A stretch of DNA of 48,063 bases from Oscillochloris sp. ZM17-4 (GCF_019599295.1 NZ_JAIEWN010000023.1:6125-54187), one strand, 5' to 3'. Numbered from the stretch's first letter, positions 31,657-40,133 are shown. Notes: a model not told the origin generated them from the sequence alone. Program-made: numbers and translations.

Positions 31657-32181
31657 ATGGCCGTGATCATGGCAACATTCACCGACTCGCGCGACGCCGA
31701 GCGCGCCGCAGCGGCCCTGCGCGAGAGCGGCTTCTCGGGCGCGACGGTCGGGACCTCGGCGGGCGATGTGGGCGACATCGTGGGCATGGGCGCCACCGAG
31801 TCGAGCTTCCGCAACCTGGTGGTGATCGGCTCGGCCCTGGCCGGGGCCGCCGCCCTGGGCGCGATCGGGTTTCTGCTCGGCATGTTCTCGATGGACACCC
31901 CGGACATCCGTGGACAGGGCACCATCGACAGCATCGGCCCGGCCCTCACCTCTCTGGTGATGTTCGCGGCTGGCCTGGCCGTCGTCGGCGGCATCGGCGG
32001 CCTGATCGGCGGGTTCCTCAGCGCCGGCATGGCCGGCGGCTTCGTGCGCAAGGCCGTGGCGAACGGTGAGGCTCCGCGCCGCCCGCTGATCACGGTGCCG
32101 GTGGGCAGCCGCCAGCAGGAGGATGTCGTCCACGAGGTGCTGCGCCAGGTCGGCCCGCCCTTTGAGGTGATCGTGCGCTGA
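31657..32181 (+). CDS. Small membrane protein with stress-protein-17M-like N-terminus and Gly zippers
   Basis: 174 residues. The first 40 (MAVIMATFTDSRDAERAAAALRESGFSGATV) resemble the ferredoxin-like start of general-stress-17M/YflT or DUF1269-type proteins. Two hydrophobic Gly/Ala-rich segments follow (about 53-77 LVVIGSALAGAAALGAIGFLLGM and 95-125 with GGIGGLIGGFLSAGMAGGF), able to pack as glycine zippers, and the end returns to a soluble strand-helix (LITVPVGSRQQEDVVHEVLRQVGPPFEVIV), a second half of the same fold. No function is assigned. It sits between the ATPase and the permeases of the ABC exporter but has its own promoter. Confidence 0.65.
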   Translation: MAVIMATFTDSRDAERAAAALRESGFSGATVGTSAGDVGDIVGMGATESSFRNLVVIGSALAGAAALGAIGFLLGMFSMDTPDIRGQGTIDSIGPALTSLVMFAAGLAVVGGIGGLIGGFLSAGMAGGFVRKAVANGEAPRRPLITVPVGSRQQEDVVHEVLRQVGPPFEVIVR

Positions 32182-32198
32182 CGCTGCGTGTCAGCACA

Positions 32199-32260
32199 AA
32201 AGGCAGAAGGTAAAAGGCAAAAGGTAACATGTTACCTTTTGCCTTTTACCTTTTGCCTTT
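32199..32260. repeat. Inverted AAAGGTA / TACCTTT heptad arrays
   Basis: Four units (AAAGGCA, GAAGGTA, AAAGGCA, AAAGGTA), the centre ACATGT, then four complementary units. Arms are nearly perfect. It ends 6 bp before the CCGGAGG ribosome site of the permease gene. Confidence 0.95.
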
Positions 32261-32274
32261 CATCCGGAGGATAT

Positions 32275-33069
32275 ATGCTCGACTACTACTGGACCGTGAT
32301 GAAGACGGCGGTGATGACCCAGTTTCAGTACCGCACGGCGAACTACTTCTACATGGTCGGCATGGTCGCCGAGCCGGTGATCTACCTGGTGGTCTGGAGC
32401 ATGATCGCCGCCGCCCAGGGCGGCAGCGTCGGCGGCTACACGCCCGGCGCCCTCGCCGCCTACTACATCGTCTGGACGCTGGTGCGCAACATGAACATTG
32501 TGTTCACGCCCTACGGCTGGGAGTGGCGCATCCAGCACGGCGAGCTCTCGGCGGCCCTGCTGCGGCCCGTCCACCCGCTGCACTTCGATATCGCCTACTT
32601 CGCCGGCTGGAAGCTGGTGGTGATCATCCTCTGGCTGCCGCTGGCCGCCGCGCTCTCCCTGATCTTCCGCCCCGAGCTGAGCCCGAGCTGGCAGGGCGCG
32701 ATCACCTTCGCCCTGGCGATCTGGGGGGCCTACCTCATCCGCACCATGCTCCTGTGGGCGCTGGGCATGATCACCTTCTGGACGACCAGGGTCAGCGCGC
32801 TCTACGAGCTGTTCTTCGCCGCCGAGCTGCTGCTCTCCGGGCGGCTCGTGCCCATGAGCCTGCTGCCCGACTGGGCGCAGCGCCTGTCCAGCTACCTGCC
32901 CTTTCAGTGGACCTTCGGCTTCCCGATCGAGGCCCTGGTCGGCCAGCTCTCGCCCGCGCAGCTGCTGGCCGGGCTGGGCATGCAGCTGCTCTGGATCGCC
33001 GTCGGCGGCGCCGCCGTGGCCCTGATCTGGCAGCGGGGCGTGCGCGCCTTCACCGCGGTCGGCAATTAG
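32275..33069 (+). CDS. ABC-2 family permease, DUF990 type, subunit 1
   Basis: 264-residue inner-membrane protein with six predicted helices. The start MLDYYWTVMKTAVMTQFQYRTANYFYMVGMVAEP is typical of the DUF990 / ABC2_membrane_6 family, which forms heterodimeric permeases with a cognate ATPase in daunorubicin- or viologen-exporter-like systems. GEWRIQHGELSAALLRPVHPLHF is the conserved coupling region. A CCGGAGG ribosome site precedes ATG 32275. Pairs with the next gene and the ATPase at 30544. Confidence 0.88.
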   Translation: MLDYYWTVMKTAVMTQFQYRTANYFYMVGMVAEPVIYLVVWSMIAAAQGGSVGGYTPGALAAYYIVWTLVRNMNIVFTPYGWEWRIQHGELSAALLRPVHPLHFDIAYFAGWKLVVIILWLPLAAALSLIFRPELSPSWQGAITFALAIWGAYLIRTMLLWALGMITFWTTRVSALYELFFAAELLLSGRLVPMSLLPDWAQRLSSYLPFQWTFGFPIEALVGQLSPAQLLAGLGMQLLWIAVGGAAVALIWQRGVRAFTAVGN

Positions 33070-33110
33070 GGAGGATTGGCAGGAGGGCATGGCCCTCCTG
33101 CCAATCCTCC
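33070..33110. repeat. 19-bp-arm hairpin between the permease genes
   Basis: GGAGGATTGGCAGGAGGGC and exact complement around ATG. It starts directly after the stop codon and leaves 10 bp before the next start codon. Confidence 0.92.
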
Positions 33111-33120
33111 AGGGGGTCGT

Positions 33121-33906
33121 ATGTCACTCCTCCGCCTGGCCTACCACTTCTTCCGCGTCGGCGCGATGAACGAGCTCCAGTACCGGGCGAACTTCTTCGT
33201 GCAGCTGCTCCAGTCGGCCGTGGCCCTGGCCGTGGGGCTGATCGGCCTGGGGCTGGTGTTTAGCCACACCAGCGCGCTGGCCGGCTGGTCGCAGCCGGAG
33301 CTGCTGGCCGTGATGGGCGTCCACATCCTGATGGGCGGGGTCATCCAGGCGATCATCCAGCCGAACATGATGCGGCTGATGCAGGATGTCCAGCAGGGCA
33401 CCCTCGACTTCGCCCTGACCAAGCCCGAGGACGCCCAGGTGCTGATCAGCGTGCGCGAGATCCGCATCTGGCAGCTGGTGAACGTGCTGATCGGCGCGGC
33501 GGTGCTGGGGGTGGCGATCGTCCAGATCGGCGACCGGGTCGGCCTCGGCGAGGGGCTGATCTTCGGCGTCGCCCTGCTGCTCGGCGGCCTGATGATCTAT
33601 AGCTTCTGGCTGATGCTCACCAGCGTCTCGTTCTGGGTGGTGCGGGTCAACGAGATGGTCAACCTGTTCGAGGGGGTCTACGCGGCCGGGCGCTGGCCGG
33701 TGGGGATCTACCCCGGCTGGCTCCAGGGCCTGCTGACCTTCATCGTGCCGGTGGCCTTCGCGATCACCGTGCCGGCTGAGGCGCTCACCGGCCGGCTGAG
33801 CGGGCTCACCCTGGGCCTGGCCGCCGCCGTGGCCCTCGGGCTGCTCCTGCTGGCCCGCCTGGTCTGGCAGGTCGGCCTGCGCCAGTACTCCGGGGCCTCA
33901 GCGTGA
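33121..33906 (+). CDS. ABC-2 family permease, DUF990 type, subunit 2
   Basis: 261-residue membrane protein, paralogous to the preceding one: LAYHFFRVGAMNELQYRANFFVQLLQSA matches its TQFQYRTANYF region, and MRLMQDVQQGTLDFALTKPEDAQVLIS is the counterpart of the coupling segment. Six hydrophobic stretches. Together the two form the expected heterodimer. The TGA stop overlaps the first GATTGCA unit downstream. Confidence 0.88.
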   Translation: MSLLRLAYHFFRVGAMNELQYRANFFVQLLQSAVALAVGLIGLGLVFSHTSALAGWSQPELLAVMGVHILMGGVIQAIIQPNMMRLMQDVQQGTLDFALTKPEDAQVLISVREIRIWQLVNVLIGAAVLGVAIVQIGDRVGLGEGLIFGVALLLGGLMIYSFWLMLTSVSFWVVRVNEMVNLFEGVYAAGRWPVGIYPGWLQGLLTFIVPVAFAITVPAEALTGRLSGLTLGLAAAVALGLLLLARLVWQVGLRQYSGASA

Positions 33907-33932
33907 TTGCAGATTGCAGATTGCTGATTGCT
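33905..33932 (+). repeat. GATTGCA heptad array overlapping a stop codon
   Basis: GATTGCA, GATTGCA, GATTGCT, GATTGCT; its first bases are part of the permease TGA stop. Here no inverted partner is visible before cydA. A TACAAT at 34004-34009 could be the cydA -10. Confidence 0.92.
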
Positions 33933-34058
33933 GATGATCGCCTGCCCCTGATTTTGACTGGGCTTGCGGATCTGGCCCGGCAGGTGTACATTGCGACCGC
34001 AAGTACAATCGCCCCCTGACACCTCACACCGACCGCCGGGGGATCTTGAGGAGACCAC

Positions 34059-35390
34059 ATGGACTCACTGATCGCCGCCCGCTCGCAGATGGAGGTCTCG
34101 CTGGCCTTCCATATGATCTTTGCCGCCATGGGCATCGGCATGCCCCTGCTGATGCTGATCGCCGAGGGGCTCTACCTGCGCAGCGGGCAGGAGCACTACC
34201 GCGACCTGGCGCACAAGTGGGGCAAGGCCACCGCGCTCACCTTCGCCGTCGGCGCCGTCTCGGGCACCGCGCTCTCCTTCGAGCTCGGGCTGCTCTGGCC
34301 GCGATTTATGGCCTTCGCCGGCGAGATCATCGGCCCGGCCTTCGCCCTTGAGGGCTACGCCTTCTTCATCGAGGCGATCTTCATCGGCCTCTACCTCTAC
34401 GGCTGGGAGAAGCTCTCGCCGCGCGCCCACTGGCTGGCCGGCGTCCCCGTCGCCCTCAGCGGGATGGTCTCGGGCGTGCTGGTGGTGGCCGCCAACGCCT
34501 GGATGCAGACGCCGACCGGATTCACGCTTGACGGAGCCAGGGCCGTCGACATCAACCCGCTCGCCACCTTCCTCAGCCCATCCTGGTTCCAGATGGCGCT
34601 GCACTCGACCCTCTCATGCTACATCTCGACCGGCTTCGCCGTGGCCGGGGTGTACGCGCTAGGCATGCTGCGCGGACGGCGCGACGCCTACCACCGCTCG
34701 GGGATCGCGATCAGCCTGGCCGTCGCCAGCATCGCGGCCATCCTCCAGCCGCTCAGCGGGCACATCAGCGCGCAGAACGTGGCCGCCTACCAGCCGGCCA
34801 AGCTCGCCGCGATGGAGTCGCACTTCAGGACCGAGGCCTGGGCGCCGATCATCATCGGCGGCATCCCCGACACCGCCAGCGGCACGGTGCGCGGGGCCAT
34901 CCAGATCCCCGGCCTGCTCAGCGTGCTGGTGGGTGAGAACCCGAACACTGTCGTGACCGGCCTCAACGACATCCCGCGCGACCAGTGGCCGAACGTGCTG
35001 ATCAGCCACATCGCCTTCCAGACGATGGTTGGCGCGGCCTTCGCCATGATCGGCCTGGGGCTCTGGTACTGGTGGGCGCGCCGCCGCCGCGCCGCCGAGG
35101 GGCGCTGGCTGCTGCGCGCCCTGCTGGCCGGCTCGCCGCTGGGCTTCATCGCCCTAGAGGCGGGCTGGCTGGTCAGCGAGGTCGGCCGGCAGCCCTGGGT
35201 GATCTACGGGGTGATGCGCACCTCCGCCGGGGTGACGCCAGTGGCGGAGGTGCCGATCACCTTCTTCGGCTTCAGCCTGCTCTATATGGGCCTGGGGGTG
35301 GCCCTCATCTTCCTCCTGCGCGGGCTCGCCACCGGCGCGCCGGAGCACTCGGGCCAGACACAGCCGCAGGAGGCCCCCAATGCCGCTTGA
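34059..35390 (+). CDS. cydA: Cytochrome bd-type quinol oxidase subunit I
   Basis: Nine-helix subunit of cytochrome bd, a high-affinity terminal oxidase that reduces O2 with quinol. 443 residues. H18 (axial ligand of the distal heme) in SLAFHMIFAAMGIGMP, H182 (heme b558) in WFQMALHSTLSC, and the GRQPW motif followed by VIYGVMRT (Met ligand region). The quinol loop between helices 6 and 7 is short, so this is the cyanide-insensitive oxidase (CIO) subclass. It overlaps cydB by 11 bases. No cydX or cydDC is present nearby. Confidence 0.95.
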   Translation: MDSLIAARSQMEVSLAFHMIFAAMGIGMPLLMLIAEGLYLRSGQEHYRDLAHKWGKATALTFAVGAVSGTALSFELGLLWPRFMAFAGEIIGPAFALEGYAFFIEAIFIGLYLYGWEKLSPRAHWLAGVPVALSGMVSGVLVVAANAWMQTPTGFTLDGARAVDINPLATFLSPSWFQMALHSTLSCYISTGFAVAGVYALGMLRGRRDAYHRSGIAISLAVASIAAILQPLSGHISAQNVAAYQPAKLAAMESHFRTEAWAPIIIGGIPDTASGTVRGAIQIPGLLSVLVGENPNTVVTGLNDIPRDQWPNVLISHIAFQTMVGAAFAMIGLGLWYWWARRRRAAEGRWLLRALLAGSPLGFIALEAGWLVSEVGRQPWVIYGVMRTSAGVTPVAEVPITFFGFSLLYMGLGVALIFLLRGLATGAPEHSGQTQPQEAPNAA

Positions 35391-36378
35391 GAACCTGGTC
35401 GCGGGCGTCGGCCTGCTGGCCGTGATCGCCTACGCCGTGCTGGGCGGGGCCGACTTCGGCGGCGGGATCTGGGACGTGTTCGCCAGCGGGCCGCGGCGCG
35501 AGGCCCAGCGCACGGCGATCGCCGGCGCGATGGGGCCGGTCTGGGAGGCCAACCACGTCTGGCTGATCTTCGTGATCGTCATCCTGTTCACGGCCTTTCC
35601 GACGGCCTTCGCCGCCCTGAGCGTGGCCCTGTTCATACCCTTCCACCTAGCGCTGCTGGGGATCATCCTGCGCGGCACGGCCTTTGTGTTCCGGGCCTAC
35701 AGCCCGGTACACGGCGGGGCCGGCGCGCGCGGCTGGGGCGTGATCTTCGGGGTGGCCAGCGTGATGACGCCGCTGGCGCTGGGCATGGCCCTCGGCGCGG
35801 TGTCGGCGGGGCAGCTGCGGGTGAGCGGCGGCGAGGTGCTGCCGGGCGGCGCCTCGTCCTGGCTGACGCCGCTCTCCCTGGCGATGGGCGCGCTGGCCCT
35901 GGCCCTCTGCGCCTACCTGGCGGCGGTCTTCCTGTCCAACGAGACGGCGGGCGCGCTGCGCGAGGACTTCCGCCGGCGGGCGCTGCTGGCGGGCACGGCG
36001 GTGGTGGGGCTCTCGGCGCTGGCCCTGCCCCTGCTGTACATCGCCGCGCCCCACCTCTGGGGGGGGCTGCTCAGCCTGCGGGCGGCGCCAGCGCTCGGGA
36101 TCGGCACCATCGCGGCCCTGCTCTCGGGCTGGGCGCTGGCCCGGCGGCGCTACCGGCTGGCCCGGATCAGCGCCGTGGCCCAGATCATCTGCCTGCTGGC
36201 CGGCTGGGGCCTGGCCCAGTACCCCTACCTGATCTTCCCCGACGTCACCCTGTCCGCCGCGGCCGCCGGGCCTGGCACGCTGGCCTTTGTGCTCTACTCG
36301 CTGCCCATCGGCATGGCCCTGCTGCTGCCCTCGCTCTGGCTGCTCTTCCGCGTGTTCAAGGGCGAATACATCCGCTGA
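35380..36378 (+). CDS. cydB: Cytochrome bd-type quinol oxidase subunit II
   Basis: 332-residue partner of CydA. MPLENLVAGVGLLAVIAYAVLGGADFGGGIWDVF is the classic start, followed by AGAMGPVWEANHVWLIFVIVILFTAFPTAF and LRGTAFVFRAY. Eight to nine hydrophobic segments. The start codon lies inside the end of cydA, showing translational coupling. A strong terminator-like palindrome follows. Confidence 0.95.
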   Translation: MPLENLVAGVGLLAVIAYAVLGGADFGGGIWDVFASGPRREAQRTAIAGAMGPVWEANHVWLIFVIVILFTAFPTAFAALSVALFIPFHLALLGIILRGTAFVFRAYSPVHGGAGARGWGVIFGVASVMTPLALGMALGAVSAGQLRVSGGEVLPGGASSWLTPLSLAMGALALALCAYLAAVFLSNETAGALREDFRRRALLAGTAVVGLSALALPLLYIAAPHLWGGLLSLRAAPALGIGTIAALLSGWALARRRYRLARISAVAQIICLLAGWGLAQYPYLIFPDVTLSAAAAGPGTLAFVLYSLPIGMALLLPSLWLLFRVFKGEYIR

Positions 36379-36392
36379 GTGCGCCACGCAAG

Positions 36393-36440
36393 AAGGGGAC
36401 AGGCGGCAGGCTCAGCTGAGCCTGCCGCCTGTCCCCTTTT
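36393..36440 (+). terminator. 46-bp perfect palindrome with T-run after cydAB
   Basis: 23-bp arms beginning AAGGGGACAGGCGGCAGG, centred at 36415/36416 with no loop, ending in TTTT. The A-rich 5' foot and T-rich 3' foot match a Rho-independent terminator for the plus strand. Confidence 0.85.
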
Positions 36441-36526
36441 GCCCCTCTGGGTCGGCCTCGGCCAGGTCGGCATCTACGCTCCCGGAACTCCCTACGGATT
36501 TTCGGAACCGTGTACTAGCATGATGC

Positions 36527-36567
36527 GTGGCAGTGGGCTGGCGGCGAATTCGCCAGCCCACTGCCAC
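36527..36567. repeat. 17-bp-arm hairpin
   Basis: GTGGCAGTGGGCTGGCG and its complement, with GCGAATT between; the centre can also pair as GGCGAATTCGCC. It lies in the 312-bp gap between convergent cydB and the MFS gene, which shows no further gene. Confidence 0.85.
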
Positions 36568-36654
36568 AGCCGGCCGAGCGCCAGGTCATACCAACTGGAA
36601 TTGAGCAAGCCGCATGCGCGCCGCCGCCAGAGCACGTTGGAACGCCATGCACGG

Positions 36655-36682
36655 CAATCTGCAATCCAAAATCTGCAATCTG
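36655..36682 (-). repeat. GATTGCA-type heptads after the MFS stop codon
   Basis: Four units (CAATCTG, CAATCCA, AAATCTG, CAATCTG on the plus strand). Read along the minus-strand MFS gene they are GATTG units following the stop, in keeping with the orientation rule. Confidence 0.85.
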
Positions 36683-36690
36683 AAATGGTA

Positions 36691-37920
36691 TCAGTCGGCC
36701 GGCGTGGGCAGACGCGACAGGGCGAGGAGGACGAGGGCGCCGCCGCAGACCAGAGCGCCGATCATGCTGAACACCGTTGGCAGCGGCACACTCGCCGCGA
36801 CCAGGCCGATCAGCAGGGGGCTGATCGTCGCGCTGAGCCCGCCGGCCGTGTTATAGGTGCCCAGGGCCGCGCCAAGCTGCGCCGGCGGGACGTGCTGGCT
36901 CACGAATGCCTGGCCGGCCGTCAGGAACATACCGAAGGAGATGCCCTCAGCCGCGAGCAGGATCATCATCGCCGGGTAGTCGGCGCGCAGGGCGAGGCCG
37001 AGCAGCGCCGCGCCGCTGAACGCCATCGCCGCGATCATCAGGCGCCGGCTGCCCGCCGGCGTGCAGAAAACCCCGATCGGCAGGCGGGTGGCAGTCGAGG
37101 CAAGGGCGCGCACGGTGTAGAGGCTGCCGATGGCGACGGCGTCCATGCCCAGCGACGCGGCGCGCAGCGGCAGCACCATCACGACCACGGCGCTGAAGAC
37201 CGGGCTGAACAGGAAGTTCGCGAGGCAGGCCAGCAGCAGGGCCCGGTTCTGGAGCAGCAGCCCCATACGCGGCCCGCGCGACCGGGCGATGCGGACCATC
37301 GGCGCGCGACGCGGCAGCAGCAGCCAGGCCAGCGCCGCGGCGCCGGCGGACAGCATGGCGGCGATCTGTAGGCCCGTCCGCACGCCGCCGGCGCGGTGGA
37401 CCAGCCCGCCGAGCAGCGGGCCGATCGCAAAGCCGAGGCCCATGGCGGTGGTGAGCAGGCCCATGGCGACGCCTCGGTCGGCGGGCGCGCTGGCGTCGCC
37501 GACCAGGGCCGCGGCGATGAAGAAGGTGGCCACGGTGGCCACGCCGGTGAGCGCCTGGGCGGGCAGCAGCCAGGCCGGCGATGGCGCGGCCGCCAGCAGC
37601 GCCGCGACGAGGGCGAACAGCATCAGGCCGGCGGCGATCACCGGCACGCGCCCCCGACGGTCGGACAGAGCGCCGATCGGCACGGCGCTCAACACCTGGG
37701 CCGCGCCGTTGAGCGACGTCAGCACGCCGATCAGGCCGAGCGAGGCGCCCAGCTCACGGGCCAGCAGCGGGAACACCGGCAGGATCATGCCGACGACGAC
37801 ATCGGCGCAGCAGATCACCAGGTACAGCACCAGCAGCTCACGGCTCAGCACCCGCCGCGCGCGCCCCATCCACACGTGTGCCGGGCGCTGCCCGGTGAGG
37901 CCCAGGATCGGATCAGCCAT
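36691..37920 (-). CDS. MFS transporter, drug-efflux-like
   Basis: 409-residue major facilitator with 12 hydrophobic segments. The loop 2-3 motif GALSDRRGRVPVI is the MFS signature (G-x-L-x-D-R-x-G-R), and helix 5 shows GLGFAIGPLLGG, the antiporter motif C. This motif favours an exporter. The pairing of GVLTSLNGAAQVLSAVP in helix 2 also fits DHA1-type. ATG 37920 has a GAGAGGA ribosome site. Convergent with cydB; divergent from the radical SAM gene. Substrate unknown. Confidence 0.9.
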   Translation of the reverse strand: MADPILGLTGQRPAHVWMGRARRVLSRELLVLYLVICCADVVVGMILPVFPLLARELGASLGLIGVLTSLNGAAQVLSAVPIGALSDRRGRVPVIAAGLMLFALVAALLAAAPSPAWLLPAQALTGVATVATFFIAAALVGDASAPADRGVAMGLLTTAMGLGFAIGPLLGGLVHRAGGVRTGLQIAAMLSAGAAALAWLLLPRRAPMVRIARSRGPRMGLLLQNRALLLACLANFLFSPVFSAVVVMVLPLRAASLGMDAVAIGSLYTVRALASTATRLPIGVFCTPAGSRRLMIAAMAFSGAALLGLALRADYPAMMILLAAEGISFGMFLTAGQAFVSQHVPPAQLGAALGTYNTAGGLSATISPLLIGLVAASVPLPTVFSMIGALVCGGALVLLALSRLPTPAD

Positions 37921-38028
37921 ATATCCTCTCAGTACTCACGCGCGTCGCAACCCTCAGCGGGCGACAGCTGTCGGCTGCGGCCTATGATACTCGAAGGATG
38001 CTGGCCGCGCAGCGTGTGACTCTTGGCC

Positions 38029-38057
38029 TGGACAGACGCCGCCGCCGGTGCTACCAT
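38029..38057 (+). promoter_or_regulatory. Promoter of the radical SAM gene (TGGACA-17-TACCAT, extended -10)
   Basis: -35 TGGACA (one mismatch), a 17-bp spacer, and TGCTACCAT with the extended TG. Predicted start point 34 nt before the ATG. Confidence 0.7.
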
Positions 38058-38097
38058 CCTGGCATGCCACCCTTTCTCTATACACCGAGCCACAGCA

Positions 38098-38889
38098 ATG
38101 AGCGATAACGCCATCCCCACAGAGCTCCCCTGGAAGCTCTGGATCTACACCAACTACGACTGCAACCTGCGCTGCTCCTACTGCGTGGCCGAGTCGAGCC
38201 CGCGCGCGCCGCGCCGGGCGATCGGCCTCGACAACGTGCGCCGGCTGGTCGATGAGGCAGTTACTCTCGGCTTCAGCGATGTCCTCTTTACCGGGGGCGA
38301 GCCATTCATCCTGGGCGAGATCTATGAGATGCTGGACTACGCCTCGGCGCGGCTGCACACGACGGTGCTGACCAACGCGATGCTGCTGCGCGGATCGCGC
38401 CTGGATCGCCTGGCCGCCGTCGCCAGCGACAGGCTGACCGTGCAGGTCAGCCTGGATGGCGGGCGGGCCGAGGACCACGACGCCTACCGGGGGGCCGGCA
38501 GCTGGGCGAAGACGCTGGAGGGCATCCGGGCGATCCAGGGGCGCGGCATGCGGGTGCGGCTCTCGACGACGGAGACGCCGGCCAACAGCGCGCGCCTCGC
38601 CGAGATCTGCGCGCTCCACCACAGCCTGGGCATCCCCGAGGAGGATCACTTCATCAGGCCGATGGCCCGGCGCGGCTTCGCCAGCGAGGGCGTGGAGGTG
38701 GGCATGGCGAGCCTGTCCCCCGAGCTGACGGTGAACGTCGACGGGGTGTTCTGGCACCCGCTCTCCACCGACGCCGACATGCAGGTGAGCAAGGCGATCT
38801 TCCCGCTGGCGGCGGCCTGCGAGCGGGTGCGGGCGCAGATGGAGGTGATCGCGCGCACGGGCGCCGCGCCGCCGATGACCTTCACCTGA
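38098..38889 (+). CDS. Radical SAM protein without C-terminal iron-sulfur domain
   Basis: 263-residue radical SAM enzyme. C22, C26 and C29 (CNLRCSYC) bind the [4Fe-4S] cluster, GGEP at 66-69 binds SAM methionine, and LTVQVSLDGG follows the canonical barrel pattern. The C-terminal third carries only a lone Cys, so no SPASM or twitch cluster is present, unlike peptide-modifying maturases. The N-terminal PWKLWIYTNYDCNLRC resembles PqqE/MoaA-like starts. No precursor peptide or substrate enzyme gene is adjacent, and the reaction cannot be named. Confidence 0.88.
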   Translation: MSDNAIPTELPWKLWIYTNYDCNLRCSYCVAESSPRAPRRAIGLDNVRRLVDEAVTLGFSDVLFTGGEPFILGEIYEMLDYASARLHTTVLTNAMLLRGSRLDRLAAVASDRLTVQVSLDGGRAEDHDAYRGAGSWAKTLEGIRAIQGRGMRVRLSTTETPANSARLAEICALHHSLGIPEEDHFIRPMARRGFASEGVEVGMASLSPELTVNVDGVFWHPLSTDADMQVSKAIFPLAAACERVRAQMEVIARTGAAPPMTFT

Positions 38890-38929
38890 GGCTAGCCCCT
38901 GCGGCCCCCGTGCGGGGCCAACACACCGT

Positions 38930-38962
38930 AAGGGCGCAGCAGCGTCGCGCTGCTGCGCCCTT
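38930..38962. terminator. 15-bp-arm hairpin between convergent genes
   Basis: AAGGGCGCAGCAGCG and complement around TCG; A-foot and T-foot suit a terminator. It serves the convergent radical SAM and aldo/keto reductase genes. Confidence 0.78.
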
Positions 38963-38966
38963 GCCG

Positions 38967-39914
38967 CTATACGCTCAGCGCTGCGAGATCCTCCGGCGTC
39001 AGCCGCAGACCCACGGCGCCGATCAGCTCGGTCGTCTGCTGGGGGCTGGTGGCGCTGGCGATCGGCGAGGTGACGGCGGGCTGGGCCAGCAGCCAGGCCA
39101 GGGCGACCTGGGTGGGCGTGGCGTCGTGGGCCTCGGCGACCTTGAGCACCGCGTCGAGCACGGCGAAGCCGCGGTCGTTCATGTAGCGCTGCTGGACGCC
39201 GCCGGCGCGGGCGCTCGTCGGCATGGGGCCGCCCCGCCGGTACTTGCCGGAGAGGAAGCCGCTGGCCACCGACGAGTAGCCGATCACGCCGACGCCGAGC
39301 TCCTGGCACATCGGGCCAAGCTCGCGCTCGAAGTCGGCGCGGTCGATCAGGTTGTAGCGCGGCTGGACGCAGATGTAGGGCGCGTAGCCGCGGCGGTCGC
39401 TCTCCCAGAGCGCGCGGGTGAGCCGCCAGGCGCTGTAGTTCGATGCGCCGAGGTAGCGCACCTTGCCGGCGCGCACCAGGTCGTCGAAGGCGCGCAGGGT
39501 CTCATCGAGCGGGGTCTCGTCGTCGTCGATATGGGCCTGGTAGAGGTCGATGTAGTCCGTCTGCAGGCGGCGCAGCGAGTCCTCGACGCCGGCGATGATA
39601 TGGCGGCGCGAGAGGCCGCGCTGGTGGGGCGCGTCGCCCATGGCCGAGCCGACCTTGGTGGCCAGCACGATCTCGGCGCGGTTGCGGCGCTCCCGCATCC
39701 AGCGGCCGATGATCAGCTCGGAGTCGCCGCCGCTGTTTCCGGGCGCCCAGCGCGAGTAGACATCGGCGCTGTCGATGAAGTTGCCGCCGCCGGCCACGTA
39801 GGCGTCCAGCACGGCGTACGAGGCCGGCTCGTCGCATGTCCAGCCGAACACATTGCCGCCGAGGCAGATCGGCGCCACCTTCAGGCCGCTGCGGCCGAGC
39901 GTTCGCATCTCCAT
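38967..39914 (-). CDS. Aldo/keto reductase
   Basis: 315-residue NADPH-dependent TIM-barrel reductase. D48 and Y53 (FIDSADVYSRW), the Lys in LATKVG and the His in YIDLYQAHI form the AKR catalytic tetrad; GAVGLRLTPEDLAALS is the usual C-terminus. LGRSGLKVAPICLGGNVFGW and QRGLSRRHIIAGVEDSLRRLQTDYIDL place it near the YajO/AKR11-12 style. ATG 39923 is in frame but directly abuts the AAGGA ribosome site; ATG 39914, nine bases beyond it, is preferred. A TATACT on the minus strand at 39975-39980 could be its -10. Substrate unknown. Confidence 0.9.
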   Translation of the reverse strand: MEMRTLGRSGLKVAPICLGGNVFGWTCDEPASYAVLDAYVAGGGNFIDSADVYSRWAPGNSGGDSELIIGRWMRERRNRAEIVLATKVGSAMGDAPHQRGLSRRHIIAGVEDSLRRLQTDYIDLYQAHIDDDETPLDETLRAFDDLVRAGKVRYLGASNYSAWRLTRALWESDRRGYAPYICVQPRYNLIDRADFERELGPMCQELGVGVIGYSSVASGFLSGKYRRGGPMPTSARAGGVQQRYMNDRGFAVLDAVLKVAEAHDATPTQVALAWLLAQPAVTSPIASATSPQQTTELIGAVGLRLTPEDLAALSV

Positions 39915-39931
39915 GTGTGTCATTCCTTTGT

Positions 39932-39970
39932 GCGCTCACATTGGCGGGAGGAGCTCTCCCGCGCTCACAT
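39932..39970. promoter_or_regulatory. Paired direct repeats flanking a hairpin upstream of the aldo/keto reductase
   Basis: GCGCTCACAT occurs twice, at 39932-39941 and 39961-39970 (29 bp apart), with GCGGGAGGAGCTCTCCCGC palindrome in between. It lies in the leader of the minus-strand gene and may be a regulator-binding site. Confidence 0.5.
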
Positions 39971-40105
39971 ATGCAGTATACGTCAGGTTCGTTGGCTTCA
40001 GCTTAATGGCCAGGATGGCCAGCCTGACGACGAGGGCGCCCTCTCGATCATCCTCATAGTTAGCGCACTATCTCTATTCAGCAGCGAAAGGGCTACTATA
40101 TCCGG

Positions 40106-40133
40106 TAGACATGAGCATATCTCTGTGTATAAT
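40106..40133 (+). promoter_or_regulatory. Promoter of the SPFH gene (TAGACA-16-TATAAT)
   Basis: TAGACA (one mismatch to consensus), a 16-bp spacer and a perfect TATAAT; start point about 37 nt before the ATG. The upstream part of this gap is less GC-rich than its surroundings. Confidence 0.68.

Noticed and set aside
36393-36440. Transposon end or attachment site
   Set aside because: The palindrome has no second copy, no target duplication and an ideal terminator shape after cydAB.
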